Virus record (IMG/VR): IMGVR_UViG_3300032307_000821
Location: 1-31,789 of that record
Direction: 5' to 3' (one strand)
DNA length: 31,789 nt
DNA from: a virus
Under the pieces are notes generated by a model. That model had not been told where the DNA came from, did not search any database, and saw only the letters and a list, made by a program, of their open reading frames with translations. The translations under genes were made by a program, and so were the position numbers. Below, one piece after another: positions 16,251 to 27,600 of this stretch. The first letter of the stretch is position 1. Each line of letters begins with the position of its first letter.

Positions 16251-17893
16251 TGTCAACTTTAGAACAAAATAAAGTAAATAAAAATAAATCAGATCAATGG
16301 ATAGAAGAAATTGATTCTGTAAATGACATTAATAGCTTATATATAAATTTTATAAAACCAATAGATTTATATCGTAGCGTTGCAAAATCTGAAGTTTCTA
16401 TAGAAAATACATTTAATTCAACAAATCAAAGTTATGATAAAAACATCGACGTAAACAATTTAAATGAAAGTAGAGCTAATGCTTTTTATAGGATGATTGG
16501 TTTTCCTGTTGCTTCTGAAAAAGGATTTTATAATCCTGGACATGATCCAAACCAATCAAAAACAAAAGAAGCTAGAGATTCAATAGATAAAAGTTTAGTT
16601 GGAACTAATTATTTTAATTTAATGAAATTAAGAGAAAATTATTATAAAAATAAATTAAATATATTTAATAACCAAGATGATTCTACAATAGCTTATCAGT
16701 TTTTAATGCTTGATGTAAAGCCATTTTTGATTGCAAAAAAAATAGGCGAACCATTTGAATTTGATGAACAATCTATTTCTTTAAATTCAAGAAAAGAAAA
16801 ACTAGATCAAATGAATGTTAGCGATAATTCCAATTTTTGGAATATCAAACATATATTAAAGCCATTTATTGTAAACCCAGACGTTTTAAAGGTATGTGAT
16901 GATCAAAAAAGAAGTTGCGTTCCATTTTTATCAGATAAACAATCAACCCAACTTGAATCAAATTTCTATCTAAAAAGACCAGCTATTGAAAAAATAATAA
17001 GAGAAAGGCTAAAAGTAAACAATCAAGAAGATGATTTAAATAAAATAAATTCTTTGTTAAGTTTAGCTGGAGTTTCTTCTTTAGAAGAATTAAATGAGCC
17101 AGACTCTATATTCACTGATGAATTAAATATAATAAATAAAAATCAAAGTTACAAGCAAATATCAAATATTTTAAATTATACAAAATCAATAAGATATTGC
17201 TTAAGAGTTTTAGATAATTCTATTGTTAATGCAAGAGTTTTATCTTCAAATCTTGAAGTTTTTTGTATGCCAAGCACAAAGGGTCCTGAATTTGGCGGAA
17301 AAACAGCTTTAAATACAAGAAATTTATTTAAAGAAGTAAATGAGGATAAAACTAAAAAATCAAAGTTAGATACAGAAAAAGCAATATTAGAATTAAGAAA
17401 GTTAGTTGGTTTATTTTCTTCAGAAAATTCTTCCGGAGAAGTTGAAAATCAAGAATATTATTTTGGACCAGGGTCATTTGCAACACAAAAAGACCCAGAA
17501 CCTCAAATACAAAATATTGAACAAAAACAAAATGAAAAGGGAAAACAAATTATTTCATATTTAAAAAATATAGAAATAATAACTGGAGAAGTTTCTGGTT
17601 TAGGTCTAATTGATGTTTTAGCTACTTATATGGCACTTTGGTCTATTGATATTAAATATTTAATTGGGTTTTTGGATGATGAATCTTTGTTAAGGTTGTC
17701 TAAAGATGTTAATTTTAGAGAAAACTTTGAGGTTTCATTACAGATTTCTGGAGTAAGACCTTCTATAAAAGAAGTTTTATCTGAATATGAAAGGATATTT
17801 TTTGGCATATTAGAGTACGTAGATAAAGTTAATTCTCAAATTAAACAAAATCCAATTTATAAAAACAGAGGAAAAACTGGGAGCCTAATATAA
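16250..17893 (+). CDS. baseplate-operon protein of unknown function
   Basis: This 547-aa protein is mainly helical and rich in Asn, Lys, Asp and Ser, with no membrane segment. Conserved-looking features include YRMIGFPVASEKGFYNPGHD near residues 80-100, a WNIKHILKPFIVNPDVLKVCD block near 198-225 with a second Cys in RSCVPF, and a hydrophobic helical part near the end (GLIDVLATYMALWSIDIKYL). Its stop and start overlap both neighbours by one base. It lies between the hydrophobic protein and the gp25-like gene, so a baseplate wedge or hub accessory part is likely by context. No family is recognised and no enzymatic motif is apparent. Confidence 0.55.
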   Translation: MSTLEQNKVNKNKSDQWIEEIDSVNDINSLYINFIKPIDLYRSVAKSEVSIENTFNSTNQSYDKNIDVNNLNESRANAFYRMIGFPVASEKGFYNPGHDPNQSKTKEARDSIDKSLVGTNYFNLMKLRENYYKNKLNIFNNQDDSTIAYQFLMLDVKPFLIAKKIGEPFEFDEQSISLNSRKEKLDQMNVSDNSNFWNIKHILKPFIVNPDVLKVCDDQKRSCVPFLSDKQSTQLESNFYLKRPAIEKIIRERLKVNNQEDDLNKINSLLSLAGVSSLEELNEPDSIFTDELNIINKNQSYKQISNILNYTKSIRYCLRVLDNSIVNARVLSSNLEVFCMPSTKGPEFGGKTALNTRNLFKEVNEDKTKKSKLDTEKAILELRKLVGLFSSENSSGEVENQEYYFGPGSFATQKDPEPQIQNIEQKQNEKGKQIISYLKNIEIITGEVSGLGLIDVLATYMALWSIDIKYLIGFLDDESLLRLSKDVNFRENFEVSLQISGVRPSIKEVLSEYERIFFGILEYVDKVNSQIKQNPIYKNRGKTGSLI

Positions 17894-18324
17894 TGTCTTT
17901 CGATTTAAAAATAAAAGATGGAGATCTTGTTGTAGGTACGAATGGTGATCTTGAAATAGTAGAGAATGCCGATAAACTTATACAAGATATATTAAAAATA
18001 CTTATGTGTCCTCTTGGTTCAAATGTATTTTTTCCTTGGTATGGTTCAAATTTATCAGGAACTTCCGTTGGTCAAATATTTGATGAACAATTTAAACAAG
18101 ATATTATAGCTCAACAAATTAATTCAAATTTGGAAACTTTACAAAAGTTGCAACAACAACAAATGGAAAACGGACAAAGAGTTACTCCTAATGAATTATT
18201 AGCAGCAATACAATCTGTTTCAGTAGAAAGAAATACTGTAGATCCAACTTTTTTTAGTATAGATGTAAACGTTATTACGAAAGGATTTCAGGTTCGTACA
18301 GCAAGTTTGTCAGTAGGTTTGTAA
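17893..18324 (+). CDS. gp25-like baseplate wedge protein
   Basis: This 143-aa protein matches the GPW/gp25 family in size and layout. It opens with paired strands (DLKIKDGDLVVGTNGDLEIV), then a helix (NADKLIQDILKILMCPLGSN) and the family-typical segment VFFPWYGSNLSGTSVGQ, where other members have a Gly/Tyr-containing loop before the conserved helix. The C-terminal strands (FFSIDVNVITKGFQVRTASL) complete the fold. In T4, gp25 is the core wedge protein that links the sheath to the baseplate. The gene precedes the gpJ-like gene, the same order as in P2, Mu and T4-type tails. A short Gln-rich linker (LQQQQME) is unusual but does not disrupt the fold. Confidence 0.85.
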   Translation: MSFDLKIKDGDLVVGTNGDLEIVENADKLIQDILKILMCPLGSNVFFPWYGSNLSGTSVGQIFDEQFKQDIIAQQINSNLETLQKLQQQQMENGQRVTPNELLAAIQSVSVERNTVDPTFFSIDVNVITKGFQVRTASLSVGL

Positions 18325-18330
18325 TATTTT

Positions 18331-18346
18331 TGTATTATAATAAGGA
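18331..18346 (+). promoter_or_regulatory. -10-like element and strong SD before the gpJ-like gene
   Basis: The 28-base gap carries tgtattataat (18331-18341), with a perfect TATAAT at 18336-18341. AAGGA follows at 18342-18346, six bases before the ATG at 18353. It is the best ribosome-binding site in the wedge region. An internal promoter is possible, but no -35 box was identified, and the TATAAT may be chance in such AT-rich DNA. Confidence 0.3.
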
Positions 18347-18352
18347 AATAAA

Positions 18353-21300
18353 ATGGTTAGAATACGCAGCCAAAATGAACTGGTATTAAATTTGCTTGAT
18401 TTTTATAGGGTTGCCCAACCAAACCTAGATTTAAAGCCTGGTTCTGTATCCAGAGATTTATTAGTTGACGGACCTTCCGCTCAAGTTTCAAGACTTTATA
18501 ATGAATTACAAAGAATATCAACATTACAATCCTTAAGATTAGCTTTAGGCTCTGACCTAGATAAATTAGGTTCAAATTTTGGCCAGTCAAGAAGACAAGG
18601 TACAAAAGCTAGTGGTCCCGCTCTACTTACATTTAAAGAAATAAATAGAGACATTCCAATTCAAAAAGGTGATTTGGTTTATGCTAATAATGGAGCTACA
18701 TTTTTAATATCAAATAATTTAGTTATAAGCCAAGTTTATGCAAATACATATAAAGCAATAGCTACTCAATATAGATCTGATTTGGACTTAGCTAATATAA
18801 CTGATCAATATGCAGTAGAGGTTTTAGTTGAAGCAAGTTCTCCTGGTGTTCAGGGTAACATATCTAAATATAATTTGTCTAGCACAAGTATTTCAGGCAT
18901 ATCTAATGTTACAAATGCATTTCCTTTTGGTGGCGGATCTTCTGCAGAAGATGATGCAACATTTAGAAGTAGAATATTAGCTGTATTTTCTGGAGCAAAT
19001 ACAGGAACTTCTGTTGGTTATAAAAATGCTGCTTTGCAAGATCCTTCAACTTTAGATGCTTTAGTAGTTGAGCCTGGTGATGTTTTAATGACTAGAGATG
19101 GTACATTAGTTTATACTAATCCAAATACTGGAGAAAAAACTATTATATCAGAAGGGTCTGGTGGAAAAGTTGATGTTTATGTTTTAGGCACCAGGCTTTT
19201 GGAAATTATAGAATCATACATTTATATAGATAAAAGTAACACTGGAGATCCAACTAGTGAAAGAAATGATTTTGTTCTTGGTCAAATTCAAGGTGATGAA
19301 AATAAAACTGTATCAAGAAGAAGATTAGAAAATTTAGAAGATGGAATTTTACCAAATCAACCAGTAAATAATATATTACAAGTTTCAGGTTCGGTAACTG
19401 GTTCTAATTATTTACCAAAATCTGTTGATGAATATGGTAGAGTTTCTGGAAATTATGAATTAATTTTAGATAATGGGGTATATGGTGGTTCACCTTGGGG
19501 TTTTGATAGATTAAGATGGATAGATAATAAAATTATAAATCTCAATGAGGATAAAAGCAAAACATTATTTAATGGACAAGATACTTTAACTTATCCAAAT
19601 GTTTTAAAAATAAATAACGTAACACAAAGAATATCTGTAGTTAATGAAAACAGTAAAGTTAATCCTAGTGATAGGTCTATCATTCAACTTTCTCATTCAC
19701 CTATAACAAACGTTACCAGGGTCTTTAATGCTACTACTGGTGAAAGATATATTGTTACAAATCAAAATTTAGATGGCTCTGGTAATATAAATAACTCTGG
19801 AAGAATAAGAGTTTCAGGTAGCAGCTTACCATCTGTAAGTGATACATTGCAAGTAGATTATACATGGATATTTAGTTATGATCCTTACCTTGATTTTGAT
19901 GGTAAATTATCTAATTTAAATCCAAACCCAAGATCTGTAGAAAACAGTATTGATTGGGGCTATTCAAATGCAGTTAGAAGAGAGCAATCTATATTAATAA
20001 GTAGTGGTTCATTTTTATCATGCACTGTAACTCATCCAATCAGCTCTGTAATTAACGTAAATGTTTTTACACAAGAAGCAACAAATGTTACATTTGTAAA
20101 TGGTAGGTTGGCTGTAATAGTATCTCAAATAGCAAATAATGTAATATCTATAATTAGAGATTTTGATGGGACAGATCTTTGGAATTCATCTAAAAATGAT
20201 GGAAGTTTTAGTAATTATGTAATATTTTTACCAACAGATGGTATTGCTGATTTTAATGATTCCGTAATAGTTACATATAATGCTATTGATGTTTATAATA
20301 CAGATACTCCAGGAAGCTTTGATGATAATATAATAACAATAAATCCAACATTTACTGCCGTTAGTGGTTCTATTGTTGAAGTTAATTATATTTCGAATGT
20401 ATCAAATATATTACCTAACACTCAATTAAATCAACTTCCTGCATTAAAAAATATAAATGCTTTCAATACTGTATCTTCCACAAATATTGGTAATCAACCA
20501 TGTTCAAATTTATATGGAATGTCTGGTGACATAATACAAAATTTAAGACAAGCTCCTTCAAATTTATCTTTAAATATATCCGGTTCAATTTCTCCCGGTG
20601 TTATTACTGTAAATGGTACAAGCATTAATAAATCTGCAAGTGTGGTTTTACCTATAGGAACTTCTGGTTTAACTGTAGATTTATCATCTTTAATTAGAAA
20701 GTCACTTGGATTAAATTCTAATGGAAATATACCTTCTAATTTAGAATTAATACGTGTTGTTTCTGTGGAAAAAGTAGAAACTGCATCAAATTTAGAAGTT
20801 TTAAATGTACTTAATACTTATGATTTAAAGGGTTATGTATTAAAAAATAATAATTTCTTTAAAAGCGAATCTATTATTGATACACCACAATTAGCACAAA
20901 GTCAAGGAAGGAATTTATTAAATAATACTCAATTTAGATTACCATCTACAACTAATAATGAAGAAAATGCTCCACAAATAGGTGATAGATTAAGAGTTAC
21001 TTTTTATTATTGTTTATATAATGATTCTGAAAATGTATTGTTTTCTAGAGCTGGAACATTAGTTACAAATAAAAAATACGAATCTGTTAATTCAATATCT
21101 ATCTCTAGCGGATTTACCTCAGCTGGAAGTCAAAATGCTACATTAAGTGTAACCAATTTTAATCAACCATTAACTGGCTCAAGATATGTTGGTATATATG
21201 ATTATACAGGACCAATACCAAATGAAAGAATATCTATAAGATATAATTTAAATAAATTAATTGGAGATGTTACGTTAAATTTAGAAACAGTTAGACCAAT

Positions 21301-21631
21301 TACAGCTGATGTTTTAGCAAAACAATCAACTGCAATATTAGTTGATACAACTATAAATATAGTTTTATTTACTGAATTCTTAGCAAACGCAGCAACGGTT
21401 AAGCAAAACGTTCAAGACGCAGTAACTGCAGCATTAAATCCACCAAAGCTAAATACAACTATAGATGCTTCTGATTTAGTGGTAATTGCACAGGGAATTC
21501 AAGGTGTTGATAGAGCTAGAGTTCTTTATTTTAATAAAGCTAATGAATCTGGTTCTGTACTTAGCATTTCAGCTGGAAAATCAGAATATATTCAAGCTAA
21601 CACAGTTACAATAAATATCGAGACACGATGA
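18353..21631 (+). CDS. gpJ/gp6-like baseplate wedge protein with inserted beta modules
   Basis: This 1092-aa protein belongs to the baseplate J-like group. The N-terminus shows the family pattern: DFYRVAQPNLDLKPGSVSRD, the helix after it, LGSDLDKLGSNFGQSRRQG, then GASSPGVQGN-like and SSAEDDATFRSRILAVFSG at about residues 200-220. The C-terminal 80 residues (VKQNVQDAVTAALNPPKLNT, then SDLVVIAQGIQGVDRARVL) complete the wedge domain. Between them lies a long beta-rich insertion of about 600 residues, not present in P2 gpJ. It contains the motifs SPITNVTRVFNATTGERY (P450) and FDGTDLW (D605), both of which have counterparts in the next protein. In P2 and T4 these proteins build the wedge ring around the hub. 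The gene has an AAGGA ribosome-binding site and overlaps the next gene by four bases (ATGA). Confidence 0.8.
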   Translation: MVRIRSQNELVLNLLDFYRVAQPNLDLKPGSVSRDLLVDGPSAQVSRLYNELQRISTLQSLRLALGSDLDKLGSNFGQSRRQGTKASGPALLTFKEINRDIPIQKGDLVYANNGATFLISNNLVISQVYANTYKAIATQYRSDLDLANITDQYAVEVLVEASSPGVQGNISKYNLSSTSISGISNVTNAFPFGGGSSAEDDATFRSRILAVFSGANTGTSVGYKNAALQDPSTLDALVVEPGDVLMTRDGTLVYTNPNTGEKTIISEGSGGKVDVYVLGTRLLEIIESYIYIDKSNTGDPTSERNDFVLGQIQGDENKTVSRRRLENLEDGILPNQPVNNILQVSGSVTGSNYLPKSVDEYGRVSGNYELILDNGVYGGSPWGFDRLRWIDNKIINLNEDKSKTLFNGQDTLTYPNVLKINNVTQRISVVNENSKVNPSDRSIIQLSHSPITNVTRVFNATTGERYIVTNQNLDGSGNINNSGRIRVSGSSLPSVSDTLQVDYTWIFSYDPYLDFDGKLSNLNPNPRSVENSIDWGYSNAVRREQSILISSGSFLSCTVTHPISSVINVNVFTQEATNVTFVNGRLAVIVSQIANNVISIIRDFDGTDLWNSSKNDGSFSNYVIFLPTDGIADFNDSVIVTYNAIDVYNTDTPGSFDDNIITINPTFTAVSGSIVEVNYISNVSNILPNTQLNQLPALKNINAFNTVSSTNIGNQPCSNLYGMSGDIIQNLRQAPSNLSLNISGSISPGVITVNGTSINKSASVVLPIGTSGLTVDLSSLIRKSLGLNSNGNIPSNLELIRVVSVEKVETASNLEVLNVLNTYDLKGYVLKNNNFFKSESIIDTPQLAQSQGRNLLNNTQFRLPSTTNNEENAPQIGDRLRVTFYYCLYNDSENVLFSRAGTLVTNKKYESVNSISISSGFTSAGSQNATLSVTNFNQPLTGSRYVGIYDYTGPIPNERISIRYNLNKLIGDVTLNLETVRPITADVLAKQSTAILVDTTINIVLFTEFLANAATVKQNVQDAVTAALNPPKLNTTIDASDLVVIAQGIQGVDRARVLYFNKANESGSVLSISAGKSEYIQANTVTINIETR

Positions 21632-24600
21632 GCAATTTAAGAATAGTAAGAAGTAGAGTTACTAGCAATACCAGTTTCAGGGTTCAATTTACATCACCTT
21701 TGAATCCTAGGATAAATTCATCTAATATAATTATAGAATCAATAATACCTTCCTTACCAAATCCTAAAGTTTTAAAAGTTAAAGTTAATAAATATTTATT
21801 AGATATAACAGTACAGCCATTTACTCCATTTGCTTATTATGATGTTACTTTTATATCAACTAATTCTGTTCCATTTAATTCATTAAATGGCAATGATTTT
21901 ATATTGGAAGATGGTTCTGCAAACAAAACTTTAATACAAGCTCCAAATGAAGAAAATTCAACAGTAAAAGAAGCTTTGTTAAATTATAATGATAATAACG
22001 TATATAATTTTGATGGAACAAATTTAGTAAGCCATATTGTTGATGCTCAAGATAAAGTTATAAATAAGGCTTTACAAGATATTGGTCAATCAGCTAATGA
22101 TAATTATTTAGAAATATTAATTGAAGATGAAAGAAAAATTAGAGGATCTGGGGCGTTTGATAGATTAAATCAAGAAGGTGCTTTTGAGGTAATTAAAGTT
22201 GGTTTAAATAAAACGGGATTTAATAATCAATTAACTTTTAATTATGAAGAAATGCCAGCAAGTGTAATAACACTACTAAGATCAGATACTTATAATGAAA
22301 GATTATCTCCAGGAAATTCTGATGGTACCTTTGATGGTTTAGTATTAAATACTAAAAATAAACCGGTTACAAAGTTTACTTCTGTATTGATAAATTATAA
22401 TGATGGATATACTTTTAATTATGATATTACTCAATGGGGATATCAATTAAAGAATAATATTTATGATCAAGAGTTTGGATCTTCCTTCTTGTTATTAGAA
22501 GAAAATCAATTTAAATTATCAGAATTAGCCTTTGATGATTTTGGAATACCAACGGCGACAGATAATATTGTAATAAGTTATGAGTATAAATCTTTAGGAA
22601 GAAATGTAGATGAAGAATCAGTTAACGTATATGAAATAATTAAATCAACAAGAGAAGTTGCTCCTCCAATCATTACAGAGTTTTCATTAAAACACTCCCC
22701 TGTTGTAACTGAAAATGGTTTAATTTCAACTATAAATGGCGTTGAATTTTTGAACCCAAGATCATGCATACCTTTTTCTGAACCGCACCCAGCTTTTCAA
22801 AAAGAAATACCATATAGATTGGAAGCGTTACCTTCTTTTCCAGGTGAATATTCTATAGATTATACTAATGGAAGGGTTTTTGTTTACGGAGAAACAAAGG
22901 GTAGTGGTACAGGTTTATTTCCACCAGCAATGAATTATTATTATAAAAAAACATATAATGATGAAATAGATTATGCTTATAATTCAGAAACTGCTGATTT
23001 AGCAGCTTCACCGCTTAGAGATTTGCGTGGTAAAAATTTATTCATTAACTTTGAATATCAACAAAATTTAATACCAAATATTGATTATAAAGCTAATGTT
23101 CACGTTGAGGTTTTGGGAGAAAGGGTAGAAAATAGAATTGCGAATTTAACCTCCTTATATACAAAAAACACTCCAATTACAAACGTTTTTCGTTTATTAA
23201 ATGAGACTACTGGAGAAATTTATCCAGTAAATAGATATTCTGATACAACTATATTCTTCTCTTCAAATCAACCACCAAGAATAGAGCAAATTATTAGAGA
23301 AAGAGCTTCTTTCGAAGAAATATTAAATGAAACAATCATTGTTGAAAGTTCATTTTTAAATTCAAATAATATAAGAATATTTAAAATACAACTCAGAAAT
23401 AATTCTATTATAAATTCTTCAGAAGATGCTATAGGTTCTAGTTTCAATACTTCTGTTGAATTTAGTAGACCTGATTTATTTAATAAAGAACTTTATTTTG
23501 ATGATCAAGTTCTACCAGAAAGTTATGGATATGAAAGATTATCTGTTGGAGATTTTGTAATAAATTATAAAGACGGTATAATTTGGTTGGGCGTAACTGA
23601 TATACAGAATTTTGATTTAGGTTCAATGAATTATAAACATGGATTTATAAAAACAAAAAACGCACATATAACTTCTGTATCGAATATATATAATAATATA
23701 AATCCAACGTCTTCAATTAATATAAATTATAATTATTCTGATTTTACTGATAATACAGTAACCCCAACAACCTTCCAATTATCAGATGAAAGATTTTTAA
23801 ATGGAGATACTTCTTTACCTTATATTTATAATAATGGTATTATCTCTGTACAAAATGATATTCAATATATACGAGGAATATATGATGTTTATGATTTAAA
23901 TAATAATTTAAATCCAATTAATTTTGTTGGAAATTCAACTTTTTCTTCAAATATAATTAGCGTTGACCAAACTGGTGTTAATTTTCAAGCTCAATCAACC
24001 GTAGGTCTTGGATTAATTGTTACGGTTCCTTTTGTTAGCCCTGGTGTTAATATTGTTTCCGTTAAGAGTGTTGTTAGAATAAGTGATGGTGCTGAATTAT
24101 GGGACCCTACCGCTGCATTTTCTGGTTATAATGTAATTTTAACAGGATATAATACTCCATTTCCTGGAGATGAAGTTATTGTTAATTATAATTTAGGATT
24201 AAATGGTGGATCAACTCCCGTTGTTGATTATGATCGCGGTGGGTATTATATTGATTATCAATATTTGGCAGATGAATTAATTGCTTATTACGAATATGGA
24301 GATAACGTAATAGATTTTAGAGAATCAACTACAGTTAATGAAGGTCAAGAATACTTTGTTACTTATAAGGTTGGGTCTTTAAGAGATTCTTTATATAATA
24401 ATTTTGGCACTTTAGTTGATATACCTATTATTACAAGCTTTGATACTTCTTACAATAGAGAAAATTATAGAGATGCTTTGCAAGGAGCTTTACAATCATT
24501 TTTGTTAGGACCAACAGTTCCTTCTATAAAAAATATAGTAAAAAGTATTACAAAAATAAATCCAGAAATAATAGAAACTGCATTTCAAGTTTGGTCATTG

Positions 24601-27600
24601 GGAATAAGTTCTCTTTATGAAAATAAAATAAAAACAGAAGGTGAATTAACATTACAGCCAGTAAAATATGATAATGGTGTATTAATTGAAAAAAATAATG
24701 AATCAATAATAATACCATTATCTTCAAATTTAAGAATAGAAGATGGAAATTTAAATTTTTGGTTTATTCCAAATTGGAACGGCCTAGATAATGATGCAAC
24801 ATTAACATTTTCGAATTTAACTAGAGATGGTTATACAGTATCTAATTCAAGTATATTTATAGGTTCGTCAAGTTATAACCCTGATTTTATAAATAATTCT
24901 TTTTCAGTTAGTAAATTTGATGATATTTCACCGGAAGGTTTACCATCAAGAATATTTACTGATAATGGCATTTTTATTTTCATAGATCCAGATGAAAATA
25001 AATGGAAAATTTTAATAAAAGATGATATAAATGAAATTCATCAATATAAGGGAAAAATTGAAACATCAGGTTCTTTTTATGATGTAAACTTTATATCTGG
25101 CTTAGGAGAAATAAACGACAAATTAAGAACAATAACTAACAAAATTGAATTTACATTAAACCTTGATGGTTATGATAGTTTATCTCCTGATGGATATAAC
25201 TTATCTGACGGATATATTCCAGGATATTCCTTTGATGGAATCAATTTTTCATCTGATAATTCTCATTATTTATTTGACTTCGGTGAACAAAATAAAAATA
25301 GATTTTCAATTTATAAAGATGGCAGTGGATATTTAAATTTTGAAATATTTGATAGTAAATCAAAAAATTATAAAGTAAGCAGTAACATTCAAAATTGGTC
25401 TTCTGGAGAAAAACATTTTATTTCTACAAGTTGGAAAATAGGAACTTATGAACAAAGAGATGAAATGCATCTCTTTATAGATGGACAAGAAGTTCCAAAT
25501 ATTTTAAAATATGGCGGGAGACCAGAAGTAACATTAGGTGATAAATGGAGATCAGTGAAACCAGAAGTTGTTTTAGGTACTCTCACCAAAAATATATTTC
25601 AAGGATCAACATTAAGTACAACATTTAACTCTGTTTTTGTTACAGATCCTAATTTTAATTTTACAGCAAATGGAATTGTTCCTGGTGATACAATAAATAT
25701 TTTAGAATATAATTTTGGTTTATTTACAATAATTTCCGTCATGGGAAATACAATAGAATTAAATTCTCCAGCTCCAGCAACATATACTGATGCAAGATAT
25801 TCTGTAAATCCTTATTCCGCCGTTGTTTCGGATGAAGTTGATTTATCATCAAATGTAGCCGTTTATTTGTTAAGATCTGGTCAAGAAATTGAAATTCCAG
25901 GTAAAAATGCAGATATACCATCCTACATTGTATCTAGAAATTATTTATTACAAACAGTATTGCAATTACTTGGTCCAGCACAAATAGGTGATCAAATATT
26001 AATTAAAACTTTAGGTTTAAATCATAAAAGAAACAGATCTAATGTTTATTTATGGAATGATCAAAGTTTATTAAAAACTATATTACCACCTCCTGTTTAT
26101 TTAGATGAAGTAAAAGTATTTCCAATAATATTACCTCTATTACCTATTGGTTCAAATAATGCAACCATTGTTGGTCCAAATTTCGTTGCAACTGGAATAA
26201 TACCAACCAACGTATCAAATACAACAGAGGGAAGAACTTTAGCAATTAGAGTTACTGGTGATAATACAAACTTTACAAACCCTGTTTCTGTTGTAATTAC
26301 AGGAACATCTTCTGGTGGACCAACCGAAACTTTAACTTTTAATTCGGCAGAACAAATTTATACTTCAAATAAATGGCGAACTATATCAAATATAGAAGTT
26401 ACTGTAACTCCTTATTCATTTACAAGAAATTCTACAGCTATAGAAATAAAAGAAAAATATTCGGCAACTTATAGTGAAGGAAATTCATTATACCCAATAA
26501 TAAGATATAGTTTCCAAAGTTCATCAGGAAATAATTTAGAATCAGACGGATCAAATATTGTATCTGGTGGTTACTTTTTAGATACAGATATTAATAATAA
26601 ATTAATAATTACAAATCCTTTAGTTGTTGCCGGAACTTATACAATAACAGAATTTATATCTAATAATTCCGTAAGGTTATCTCCTACTCCACCATCTTCA
26701 TTTTCAAGTGGAGAATATAAAATATATAATACAACTATAGGTAGAAGTGGTTTTCAAAATGGATTTTTTACATTCGAAACTGCTGGTCAGGTTGGAGTGC
26801 CTTATAATTTACCTGCTGGGCAATATCTTTTTGATTATAAATCTTATTTAACAATTGATTTTGATTATTTAAAAAATGAACAAATTCATATAGGTTCCGA
26901 TATTAATAATCAAAAACAAGCCGGTGGTATTATTGATGATTTAACAATATTCTCAAGGCAATTATCTGATGTTCGCATAGGACAATCTTCTTCTGGAAAA
27001 TCTGTAACATCTTTATTTAATAGATTAAAGCAGTTTGTTCCAGATAAAGAAACATTAACCTATATTTCTTTCAATGAATTTCCGTTAAAAAACGATGCAA
27101 GTTTTTATAAAATTGCAAATAAAAACTTTTTACAATCTTCAAGTTCTGTTAATGAAAATTTTAGCCAAAGTTTAGTTATAAGTGATAAACCTTATATCTT
27201 TGAAAACGTTGGTAATTTATCAACCTTTTCAGAAGGAACTATAGAATTCTGGGTAAGTCCAAAATTTGATACATATAATGACCCAAATATAAGATATTAT
27301 ATAGATGCAACTTCTACAAAAGAAGAAGAAGTAACAAGCTTAACATCAACTTTAGTTAAAATAAAAGGGTATACAAAGGATATTTTATATGTTAGGTTGG
27401 CTACAGATAATCTTAATACTGGTGTTAACTATTTTGATGGTGGCGTATTATTAGGTGATGGGCAAACCATAAAACTTGGAAAACCTCTACCTGGTCAAAC
27501 AACAAAATTAAAAATATCATATATTCCAGTTGGATTTAATGGAGATAGAATATCAATATTTAAAGATCGTTTTGGGTTTTTAACATTTAATGTTAAAGCT

